NCBI GenBank assembly: GCA_012845835.1
Contig: JABAKD010000025.1
Location: 7,617,338 to 7,681,337, forward strand
DNA length: 64,000 bases
Direction: 5' to 3'
Source: Undaria pinnatifida
Taxonomy: Eukaryota; Sar; Phaeophyceae; Laminariales; Alariaceae
Within the stretch, counting starts at the first letter, position 1. Every line of letters starts with the position of its first letter. The translations under genes and the position numbers were made by a program. Shown here piece by piece: positions 43,317 to 52,689 of this stretch. Under the pieces are notes generated by a model. It saw only the letters and a program-made list of their open reading frames with translations, had not been told where the DNA came from and did no database searches.

Positions 43317-45077
43317 ATACTTCATCATCAGTTGTAGTCATTCGACTTGCGTCGCCCCCGGGAGGCACGTGTCCACCTCCCGAAGGGGAACCTTGTACAT
43401 ATATACGTGCCTTGTGCGCATCAGCAGCAACAAACCTTGGCCCAATTATCTCGGACTTGTCGGGGGTCACGGTACAACTAAGCCAAATCGACTCCACACA
43501 CACCATAAACACCACACACCATCCATGCATGCTGGTGTTCGGCGAGCTCGAGGGTGTGCAAACGCTACTTGTACTTTAGGAGAGAGCAGAAGGGTTGCAA
43601 GTGCCACCCGACAATATAGCAAGCCGTGCCTGATCTTCCATGTTTCGTTTGGCACAAAAACAAGGCAGGGTCGAGGGATCCTTGTTTGGTGCACGAATCA
43701 AAGAGTCAGAATCTTATCCAAAGCAACGGATCGTTTATCTGTTCCCGTGCTGATTTATTTTTGTGCTGTGTTTGTTCATGTCGTGCCATCCCTATATAAG
43801 AAAAATAACAAAACGGATACAACAGCATATTTTCCATCATTTACGGGGTACACACTGCTGTCGCTGTTTGCTTTACTTGGGTACGGCCGTACAGCATGAG
43901 GCAGCAGCAACAGCAGAAGCAGCAGCAGACTTGTGGGTGTCGCTTTTATTGAGTAGTACTCGCGGGGTTTTTTATCACACCGTATGCGTAATCAAAATAT
44001 CTCGCTAGGATACGGTGCAAGCAGTCGCGTGGGGAGAGGGGCCGAAGCACACACGACAGAATGCAAAGAATCTCACTAGCAAAAACCTCGCGCTCCGGGC
44101 CCTGCCCGCAGCACTAAGGGTTTGCCTGTGAATGTTTTCTGTAGCAGGCTGTCTTGTGATGCTTTTGGCGAGCAGCTACAGTATATACCGTAGACCACGC
44201 ATATCCTGACTGCTTCTCGTAAAAGTCAAAAATTCAAAATCTCCTCCAATATCTGTACGGCGGCAAAAAAAAAACGTATCGTGTGATGTGTACGAGCACT
44301 GGATTTTGGGAAACGTTGACCGATTCACTCACAACTGCGGACATCTCGCGAGCTCCGGGCGCAACACAGAACCGCAGAAGAGCATGCCTGCGAATCTCTC
44401 CCGTAGCGAGATTTCTTTCGACGCTCGCGGCGTGGAAGTGTCTAAAGTGTTGTGTGGAACTGCCGTTCGAAATAACGGGGCCATGTCTGAGTCGTTTCGT
44501 GTTCAGAAGAACAAAAAACAACCCAAACAAAACGTCTGCCAAAACGGCCGGCGTCGCGTTGACAGGGCTCCACGAGACTTTGCCGCCAGCTGCGATCAGG
44601 GTCACAAGACGTGTCCCAAGACTCCACTTCTTGGAGATGCCTGTCCCAGTACCCTGTGTCGAGCGCCCTGCACGATTGTTCTTGTTGGGCTCCAGAGCCT
44701 TATCAGAGAGCTACCCAATGTGATAGATAAAATCCTCAAAAAATGCTAAAGAGCCTATGAAGCACCCATGGAATCAACAATTCAAACAGAAACGCTCTCT
44801 GGATTCCTCGTTCATCAGAGGTGAGAGGCGGGACACCCACGACTCAAGTCGAGCTCACTCTACGAACTCTAGACGACTTGATGTGAAATCATGATCAGCA
44901 TGTTCTCCCTGTGTTGCTCGTTAATCTCACCCCGGGCTCGTCACGGTCGGTCCAGTGGGCGTCGTGCAATGTACGTTAGAGCTCGGCGACAGACACGCAT
45001 ACAGACATACGGACAGGAGTTCTTACAAACATCTCGGCAACATACTTTTCTTATAATTACTTGATTATAAGCACCTG
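43317..45077. other. No gene recognised
   Basis: A CAG/CAA-rich microsatellite lies at 43899-43929. Open frames at 43243-43899 and 44283-44749 (153 codons, Cys-rich) show no domain and no repeat relation. I list nothing else. Confidence 0.4.
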
Positions 45078-45718
45078 TGTTGGTTGTATAGAACTACCCA
45101 CTGGCCCACGCAGTCACGTGACTACGTGGGCCAGTGGGTGTAGTTCTAGTCTATATAACCAACAAAAGATATGTTTGCTAGCCCGCCAATTGACTCTCAC
45201 CTACTTCGTAACAGGGATCTCCGGGGCTCTCTCTGCTCGCCACGCACTACCGTAGTACTCAGGAGCAAACTATCGAAATCATTCACGTCTCCAGCGCGCC
45301 CGCTCGCAGATACGATATTTCCTTTTTGCTTTTCCTGGGAAAAGGCGGAATGCGTGGTTCAGCGGGTAGTTCTATATGATGAACAAAAATATATCGTGGG
45401 TTCGAGTCCCACCGACTTCATATTTCCGCTTTTTTCCGGGAAAAGCAAAAAAGGAAATTACGTCTTTGCGAGCGTGCGCGCTGGAGACGTGAATGGTTAT
45501 GATAGTTTGCTGTATATTGGTTATGATAGTTGCTCCTGAGTACTACGGTAGTGCGTGGCGAGGGAAGAAAGCCCCGGAGATTCCTGTTACGAAGTCGGTG
45601 AGAGTCAATTATCGGACTCGCACACATATATTTTGTTGGTTATATAGAACTACCCACTGGCCCATGAAGTCACGGTGACTACGTGGGCCAGTGGGTGGCA
45701 CTAACTAACCAACAAGCC
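45078..45718. repeat. Cluster of tRNA-like inverted elements, copy D
   Basis: Order: minus head (45078-45115, ends CACGCAGTCAC); plus head starting GTGACTACGTGGGCCAGTGG at 45116, so the junction is a palindrome; body in forward sense to about 45344; a central tRNA-like unit (45345-45429); the body in reverse sense (45430-45600); minus head to 45674 (GGCCCATGAAGTCAC); and another plus head GGTGACTACGTGGGCCAGTG at 45675-45718. Thus 45116-45674 is a 560-bp inverted repeat with a tRNA-like sequence as its loop. A boxes point inward from both outer ends. Confidence 0.85.
45345..45429 (+). repeat. tRNA-like unit with A and B boxes
   Basis: Eighty-five bases. GCGGAA at the start pairs with TTCCGC at the end (acceptor-like). 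A box TGGTTCAGCGGGTAGTTC; T-arm GTGGG, loop TTCGAGT, CCCAC, perfect and containing the B box GGTTCGAGTCCC. The D-arm and anticodon arm do not fold properly, so it is not a working tRNA. It forms the loop of the surrounding inverted repeat. Confidence 0.75.
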
Positions 45719-46152
45719 GCCGATGGTGGTGCCTCCGAGGTGAGATGCCACAGGTGCGGCAAGAAGGGCCATTGGAGGATCGACTGCACGGAGGAGCTAT
45801 GCAGCAGATGCCACGGACGGGGGCACGCCGCTGATATCTGCCCCACGTCGAAAGAGGAAGCTGTTCTGGCGGCGTCGGACGACGATGATGATTATGATAC
45901 GGTCGAGGCTTCAGCTTTCAAGACCGGAGAGACAGGCGAGTGCAGTAATGTGTCGGGCAGAAAGGAGGAAGGGGAGGCGGCTTGGCAGGCAGGGGATGAG
46001 GCCTGGCTTTGCGATGGTGAAGCGTCTACTCACATGGCGCCTTCCGCAGATGGCATGACCAACTACAGAGAGTGCAATTTGAAACTGCGCATTGCTAACG
46101 GCTCAACCCACACGATCGAAGGATATGGCGATATTATCTTTGTCTTTCGATC
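45719..46152 (+). pseudogene. Captured copia gag-protease fragment
   Basis: 434 bp derived from the same copia family as 34643-36921, in one open frame. It holds the zinc knuckle CHRCGKKGHWRIDC, CSRCHGRGHAADIC, an acidic linker, and the protease start WLCDGEASTHMAPS, where the D-S/T-G triad reads D-G-E, so it is inactive. It begins at AADGGASEVR and ends at FVFRSG. Both ends are exact junctions with plus-strand tRNA-like heads (45675-45718 and 46153-46183). Differences from the longer copy are mostly single bases, so capture is fairly recent. No start codon of its own makes sense. Confidence 0.88.
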
Positions 46153-46183
46153 TGGCCAGTGGGTAGTTCTATATAACCAACAA
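46153..46183 (+). repeat. tRNA-like head after the captured gag fragment
   Basis: GGCCAGTGGGTAGTTCTATA then TAACCAACAA, the head of the tRNA-like element lacking its first about 10 bases. Same orientation as the head on the other side of the captured fragment. Confidence 0.85.
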
Positions 46184-46604
46184 CCTGCTTTGCTCCTACT
46201 CGCAACACAGCTGCCTAAACCCTCCATAAACCCGTCAAACGGAGAAGCCTCCCGGCGGCTTCATATGCGTTCCTTGCTCTCTTCGCGTTCTTCGTGTTCC
46301 TTCGGACCGCCCCAACACTAACTTTTTTAGAAACAAATCAATTAGCAATTTTTCAAATAAATGTCCCCACCCTATTCTCAGCATAATGTTTCCACACTAC
46401 TAGAATCAATGTTTTGTTTTTCACAACGTGGGAAAAGAGTAAACATAAATACAGTGGATCTTCAAAACTTGAGTAACAATCGAAAAAAGAGTCAAAAGTC
46501 AGCAAGATAGCTGTTCCCACACAGAATTCAACACAAGCAACAAAGAAAGTCAAGTGCAAAGCGTTTGTCCGAATATACCAACAATCTACAATATTTCGTG
46601 ATCC
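46184..46604. other. No gene recognised
   Basis: AT-rich sequence; nothing is supported. Confidence 0.4.
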
Positions 46605-46853
46605 AGCACGTGCTACGATAGAGGTATCTCTTTTCGTCTGAAATGTTTTCTACATGACGAGGCTCCTTAACCCAAAATCGTTGGAAATAGGTCATTTTTT
46701 TGCATGATTCTCGTTGCATACCTGGACCATGGAATTTTTCATCCCATAACATTTTTTTATTTTTCTCGAAAACACTTTTTGGGAGAGTGGTCTTAAGCTC
46801 CTAAAGACAGGAACCCAGAAAAAACGTGTTGCACCCCTATCGTAGCACACGTC
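46605..46853 (-). mobile_element. MITE copy, 249 bp, ATCC target duplication
   Basis: Ends AGCACGTGCTACGATAGAGG and (reverse complement of the right end) GACGTGTGCTACGATAGGGG. ATCC at 46601-46604 and 46854-46857. The body is in opposite orientation to the 30-34 kb copies (GAGGCTCCTTAACCCAAAAT). It stops only a few bases before the CCATGG array. Confidence 0.88.
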
Positions 46854-46865
46854 ATCCGTGGGTGA

Positions 46866-49045
46866 ACCATGGGACACCATGGAAGACCCCATGGGAGCCT
46901 ACATGGGATGCCATGGAAGATCCATTGTGCCCCATGTGAGACCCCGTGGTCCCCCACGGGAGACCCCACGATGCCCTATGGGAGATCGCATTATGCCGCA
47001 CACCAGGGTGCACCATGGGACACCCCATGGGAGACCCAATGGTACCCCATGGTGCCCCTTGGGAGACCCCATGGTGCCCCGTAGGAGACCTCATGGGTGA
47101 CACCATGCTGCCCCGTGGTGCCCATAAAATACCCCATGGTGCCACCCAGGAGACACCATGGTGCCCCATAGCACCCCATGTACCCCATGCGAAAGCCTAT
47201 AGTGCCCCGTGGGAGACTGCATGGTGCCCCATCGTTCCCATGGTGCCCCATGGGCAACTCCATCGTAGTGTCCCTTGGGAAACCCAATGGAAGACTCCAT
47301 GGCGCCCAATGGGAGACCCTTTTGGTGCCCCTTCATGCCCCATGGGAGACCTCATGGTACCGTGGGAGACCCCATGGTGCCTCATGGGAGACCCCGTGGT
47401 ACCCCATGGGGGGGGGCATGGTGCCCCGTGGGAGACCCCCGTGGTGCCCCATGATGCCCAGTGGGAAATCCCATGATGCCTCACGGGAGACCCAATGGGA
47501 GACCCCATGCTGCCCAATGGGAGACCCTATTGTGCCCCTTCATGCCCAATTGTGCCCCATGGAAGACCCGATGGTGCTTCATGGGAGACCCCATGGCGTC
47601 CCATGGGAGACCCCATGGAGCCCCATGGGAGACTCCATGGGGGTCCCATAGTACCCGATGGGAGACCTCATGAGTGCATGGAGACCCCTCCAATGGATCC
47701 CTGTAGAGATGCCAAGAAACTCCATGGTGCACCATGAGGTCTCCCATAGGGTCTCCGGTAGGGCATGGGGCACCATGGATTCTCCCATGGAGCATCATCG
47801 GCCACCATGAGGCCTTCCATAGGGCAGCACGGGGTCTCACATGGTGTACCATGGGACACTATGGCGCACCATGAGATCTCCTATGGGACACCATGGGGTA
47901 GCATGGGGTCTCCCATGGGGAACCATGGGGCGCCATGGGGTCTCCTATTAGGCACCATGGGGTCTTCTATGGGCCACCACTGGGTCTCCGATGGGTTTCC
48001 CGTGGAACACCATGCGATCTCCCATGGGGCATTAAGGGGGTCCATGAGGTCTCCCGTGCGACAGCGTGAGGCACCATGGGGCTCTCCTACAGGGCACCAT
48101 GAGATCTCCCATGGGGCACCATGGGGCACCATGGGGCATCATGAGGCCTCCGATGAGGCACCATGGGAGACCCCATAGGACACCCCATGATGCCCTCTGG
48201 TACACCGTTGGGGACTCCATGGTTCCCCATGGTGCCCCATGGGACGGGAGACCTGATGGACGACTCGATGGGAGACTCCATGCTGCCCCATGGGACACCT
48301 CGTGGGAGACCCCATGGCATCGGGTCTCCCACGGGGCACCATAGGGTCTCCCATGGGGCACCAGGGGGCACCATGGGGTCTCCCATGAGGCACCAAGGAG
48401 TCTCCCATGGGGTCCCTCATGGGGCACCATGGGGCGTCCCATAGATCACCATGAGATCTCCGATGTGGCACCAAGGGGCACCATGGGGTCCCCCATGAGG
48501 AACCATGGGGTGTCCCATGGGTCACCATGAGGACGTCCCATGGGTCACCATGAGATCTCCCATGTGGCACCAAGCGGCACCATGGTCTCCCATGTGGACG
48601 CGTGGTGTCCCCCATGGGGCACCATGGGACGTCCCATAGGTCACCATGAGATATTCTATGTGGCACCAAGGGGCAAGGGGCACCATGGGGTCCCCCATGG
48701 GGCACCATGGGGCGTCCCATGGGTCACTATGAAATCTCACATATGGCACCAAGGAGCACCATAGGGTCTCTCATTGGCCACCATGAGGTTTGCTATGGGG
48801 TGCCATGAAGTCTCACGTGGGGCACGAAAGAGCATCATGGGCTTTCCCATGGGGCGCCATGGGGCACCATGGTGTTTTCGATGAGACACCATGGGGCACC
48901 ATGGCAACCCCATGGGTCTTCCGTTGGTCACTTATGAGCGGCTTAATGGTTGCCCATGGGTCTCCCGTGTGGTCTCCCATGGAGAACCATGGAGTTCCAT
49001 GGGGCTCCACGGGGCGCCATGAGAGACCCCATGGGAGCCCCATGG
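46866..49045. repeat. 2.2-kb self-complementary CCATGG minisatellite
   Basis: Built from units of about 22-24 bp. The left half reads GGTGCCCCATGGGAGACCCC (to about 47660), the right half GGGGTCTCCCATGGGGCACC (from about 47735), i.e. reverse complements. A short segment at about 48163-48310 is again in left orientation, so there is a second smaller inversion. Almost every unit has a palindromic CCATGG. The apex at 47665-47735 is non-repetitive (GCATGGAGACCCCTCCAATG). His/Pro/Trp-rich frames on all strands are by-products of the repeat. Confidence 0.93.
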
Positions 49046-49939
49046 AATCCCATGTGAGAACAAAAAAACTCGGAAAAAATACAACATCCCCTGAAAATAC
49101 GTACGTGCATATTTTTTGCACGTGTCAATCATATGATTAGTTGTTCATAGACTACAAGTACACGGTTGTTTTGCACCTGTTTCTTCTACTCAATCAAAAT
49201 AAAAAAACCACCCGCAGCTCTTAGAGCTATAGCAGCAGTAGTAGCGCGCTGCCGTCGAGCATGTACCACGAGGACATAACAGCAGCGCACGGCGGACTCA
49301 GCCCTCAAAGCCTCGTATTGGGGGGTGCATACTAGTTACCGGAACGTACGTTCGTTCTGCTGTGTACTCGTATTGTGCTTATCTATTGGTTGTCCTCTCT
49401 CGGTCCTCTTCATGTTTTTTTTTCACAAATCACACCCGTACTGCCAATCAGAGTGTGGCATCGCCAGGAAGCACACAGAACAGCACAGGGCGATCATCTC
49501 TGCGCAAGTAGCTCTTAGCATTATCAAATCGCTAGTTGCAGCAACTCATGGGCCTCTTCACATGTTGCTGCATTTTGCCTTGCGCGAACGAAGCGGGGGG
49601 GTTCAGCCGCACGCGGATCGGAGCCCTTGAACATACATACAGATGTTAGTTTTCGAAAAAATACCAGGTAAATAACGCGACCCTCTAACTGTCAATTTAT
49701 GTTTGTGTGGTACTATTTTCGTTGTGTTTACGTTTGCACCTATATATGTACTGCTATACGTGCGCGACCCAATTAGAAAGAAGACTCATAGAAACCTCGG
49801 TCGCTCCGCTCCCTCGGCTCCAAAAATCTCCTTGTGAATCGCATTTGATAAATCGAAAGTTGTTATGATAGTGTGAAACACGACGATTAACGTTTTTTAC
49901 TGTGTTGGCTAGGCCCGTCAATCAGAAATAGTTGTGGCC
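49046..49939. other. No gene recognised
   Basis: AT-rich. No known domain in short frames. The end of this stretch (about 49900) starts a MITE-like remnant. Confidence 0.4.
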
Positions 49940-49978
49940 AATAAGTGCTACCCTTATGGTAGAATTGGCCTTGCTTTT
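49905..49978 (+). mobile_element. MITE remnant, right end
   Basis: TTGGCTAGGCCCGTCAATCA, then AAGTGCTACCCTTATGGTAG, the right end of the GACGYGTGCTACGATAGAGG family. The left end is absent. Confidence 0.5.
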
Positions 49979-50204
49979 TCCGACACAGATGGCCAGGCCG
50001 CCGCAGTCGTCCTCGCCAAAGTAACCATCAACGGTGACGCAACCTCCACCACCGCCACCGCCATCGTCAACGGTAGCGAGGGCGCCGGCATTCTGCAGCG
50101 TTGGGCCCGGTATCTCCCGCCGTCCGCCCCACCGGCGACACGTTTCTTCGCTTTTTTGCCGCCTGATCCGCCGGTAAAATTCGAAACAACGGACCCGATG
50201 TATT

Positions 50205-50585
50205 AGGACCGTCGGGTTTTCAATCCCAACTTGGGAGATGATCACTCAAAACAGGAGAATTGACGCGTGCCACGATAGCGGTGCACCACTTTTTTCTGGG
50301 GGGTTATCATTTTTGGAGCTTAAGGCCTCTCCCAAAAACTGATTTGGAGACAAAAAAACTGTCACCGGATGAAAAATGCCAGAGGCCTAGGTACACGACG
50401 AGAATCGTGCAGAAAAATGACCTATTTCGTACGATGTTGGGTTACGGAGCCCCGTCGTTCAGAATCATTTCAGATTAAAAGCGCTGCCTCTATCGTAACA
50501 CGTCAGTTGACACCAGAGAAAGTTGTAGATTAACTGTGCCTCGGTCCAGGGTGACAGACCTACCGCCTGTGACCTAGACCGAGCA
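50205..50585. repeat. Dispersed repeat split by a MITE
   Basis: 50205-50261 (GGACCGTCGGGTTTTCAATC and on) and 50505-50585 (AGTTGACACCAGAGAAAGTT to AGACCGAG) together match 54884-55015, where they are contiguous. Confidence 0.85.
50262..50504 (+). mobile_element. MITE copy, 243 bp, with empty site elsewhere in the window
   Basis: Left end GACGCGTGCCACGATAGCGG, right end TGCCTCTATCGTAACACGTC. The flanks AATT (50258-50261) and AGTT (50505-50508) differ by one base from a 4-bp duplication. The paralogous locus near 54935 reads GAGAGTTGACACC with no insert, i.e. an empty site with one AGTT. TTGAC, 5 bp, is an alternative duplication reading. Confidence 0.88.
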
Positions 50586-51458
50586 GTCCACCGACAACAG
50601 CGTCGAATGAACCGAATGAACCGAAAGAACAGCTGTGCGCGATGATTTCAAAACAAGCGGCAAAATCCGTTTTACCATCACAATATGGATTTCAAATATT
50701 GGAATCCCTGGGATGCATCCCGGATGTCCCCTGACGACTACATCCCCCCCCACAGCAAACCCACAGGCCCAAGGAGACTTGAGGAATACGACAAAAAACA
50801 GAGAGGAGCAGCCGGAGAGCATACACGAAAATAACACATATCGAAGAAGGAATAAAATAGAAACCACAAATCAACGCAATCCGTGGGAACAGAACTCCTA
50901 CGGGTGTTATACATCCGTGACAAAATTCTGCGCAACCACACCTCGTTTCACTGAAAGCTGAAATTCGAAGCAAAAGATAGACGAACCAATTTCCCAAACC
51001 CTACGCAGCGTCTGCGTATTCCTCCTCTTTCGTCGTCGTGCTTAATTCTTTAGACATCGGCCAGGAATTAAACGCTTCACTCTCGCGCACACACCTACAC
51101 ACAAACACATACCCAACACAAACAGAAAGGAGTGCTCTAACAGCTTCTTTCCGTTGCAGCCTATAGCCATTAACCAGAAGCAGCTAGTAGAGGGCCCAAG
51201 CTCAGAGGGTCACATGCCGACTCCAGACAAGCAAATACGGCCGGAAAAGCTTAAGTTGACTCATCCATGTGGCCTTTACCCCAACGAAGCAACTAATTGC
51301 ACCGTCAAAAAACAATTCTTCCTTGACAATACGCGGAATTTTATCATGCACTCTGCCCAATAAATCTCTTGCATTCTTACCGCTCACAGACCCAACGCGA
51401 GTTTAATAACCTGTGTCCCGAGCCCAACCTCGGGCAATAGCATAGCAGCTTCCGCGGT
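50586..51458. other. No gene recognised
   Basis: A CA-rich stretch lies at 51080-51125. No domain in the frames. I see no repeat related to the rest of the window. Confidence 0.4.
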
Positions 51459-51721
51459 CTCCTGCACTACTTGTTTTTTGCGTGGAAGCTCATGAAAGCT
51501 TCCGTGGAAGCTTCCACCGCTTCCATGGAAGCTTCCATGGAAGATTTCATGGAAGCAATGGAAGCTTGGATGAAAGCTTCCATGGAAAAAAAAGCGGAAG
51601 CTTCCATGAAAGCTTCCGCGAAAGCTTCCATGGCAGTAGCTTCCACGAAAGCTTCCAGAGAAGCTTTCATGGAAGTAGTGGAAGCTTCCACGGAAGTAAC
51701 TTCCACGAAAGCTTCCACGAA

Positions 51722-51762
51722 GGGTTAGGGGTTAGAGTTAAGGTTAGGGTTAGGGGTAGGGT
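51722..51762 (+). repeat. Degenerate telomeric core 1
   Basis: GGGTTAGGGGTTAGAGTTAA, then GGTTAGGGTTAGGGGTAGGG. Inside the second foldback array, same strand as the core of copy 1. Confidence 0.9.
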
Positions 51763-51973
51763 CCGTGAAAGCTTCCGTGAAAGCTTCCGTGGAAGAAAAT
51801 TTTACTTCCGCGAAAGCTTCCGTGAAAGCAATTTACTTCCACGAAAGCTCCTGTGAAAGCTTCCGTGAAAGCTTCCGTGAAAACGTTCGCGGAAGCAAAT
51901 TTACTCCAGTTTGAAAGCTTCGTAGAGCTTCCACGAAACCTTCCACGAAACCTTCCACAAAACCTTCCACGAA

Positions 51974-52006
51974 GGGTTAGGGGTTAGGGTTAGGGTTAGG
52001 GTTAGG
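51974..52006 (+). repeat. Telomeric core 2
   Basis: GGGTTAGGGGTTAGGGTTAG, then GGTTAGGGTTAGG. A second core in the same array, with array units on both sides. Confidence 0.92.
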
Positions 52007-52689
52007 TATTCCGTGAAAGCTTCCGTGAAGGCTTCCGTGGAAGCAAATTTACTTCCGCGAAAGCTTCGGTGAAAGCAATTTACTTCCACGAAAGCTTCCG
52101 TGAAATCTTCCGTGAAAGCTTCCGTGAAAACTTTCGTGGAAGAAAATTTACTCCAGTTTGAAAGCGTCGGTAGAAGCAAATTTACGTGCGTGAAAGCTTC
52201 CGTGAAAGCTTCCGTGGAAGCTAATTTTCTTCCACGAAAGCTTCCGTGATAAAAGTTACTTCCGCGAAAGCTTCCGTGCAGCTTCCGTGAAAGCTTCCGT
52301 GCAGCTTCCGTGAAAGCTTCCGTGAAAGCTTCCGTGGAAGCTTCCGTGAAAGCAATTTTTTTCCACGAGAACTTCCATGGAAGTTTCCGCGGAAGTAACT
52401 TTCGTGGAAGCTTCCACGACAAAATTCTGTGGATGTTACTTCCATGGAAACTTCCACGCTTCCATGGAAGCTTCCATCGCTTCCATGAAAGCTTCCATGG
52501 AAGCGATGGAAGCTTCCGTGGAAGCCGTGGAAGCTTCCATGGAAGCGATGGAAGCTTCCGTGGAAGCCGTGGAAGCTTCCATAGAAGCGATGGAAGCTTC
52601 CATGGAAGCTGTCATGAGCTTCCACCAAAAACGCAGATAGTGCAGGTGGCCCAACTTCCGGTTCAGTATCCATCGTCAAAATAGTGGGT

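Larger units (their letters stand above)
51459..52650. repeat. Foldback-like array of 12-bp palindromic units, copy 2
   Basis: Same family as 27221-28595. Outer ends: left TCTCCTGCACTACTTGTTTT, reverse complement of the right CCACCTGCACTATCTGCGTT, then TTTGGTGGAAGCTCATGA-like sequence. Units ATGGAAGCTTCC, GTGAAAGCTTCC and variants (AAGCAATTTACTTCC). Two degenerate telomeric cores (51722-51762, 51974-52006). The right arm is longer than the left and contains four 27-bp duplications (GAAGCGATGGAAGCTTCC..GAAGCCGTG, 52500-52610). Confidence 0.9.

Noticed and set aside
45345-45429. Functional tRNA gene
   Set aside because: The T-arm and acceptor ends pair, but D and anticodon arms do not, and it is the loop of an inverted repeat. 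Treated as a tRNA-like repeat unit.
46866-49045. CRISPR array
   Set aside because: Units of about 22-24 bp abut without unique spacers, strand switches occur, and the genome is eukaryotic.
46858-49140. Numerous His/Pro/Trp-rich frames of 60-190 codons
   Set aside because: By-products of the CCATGG minisatellite, present on all strands and frames at once.
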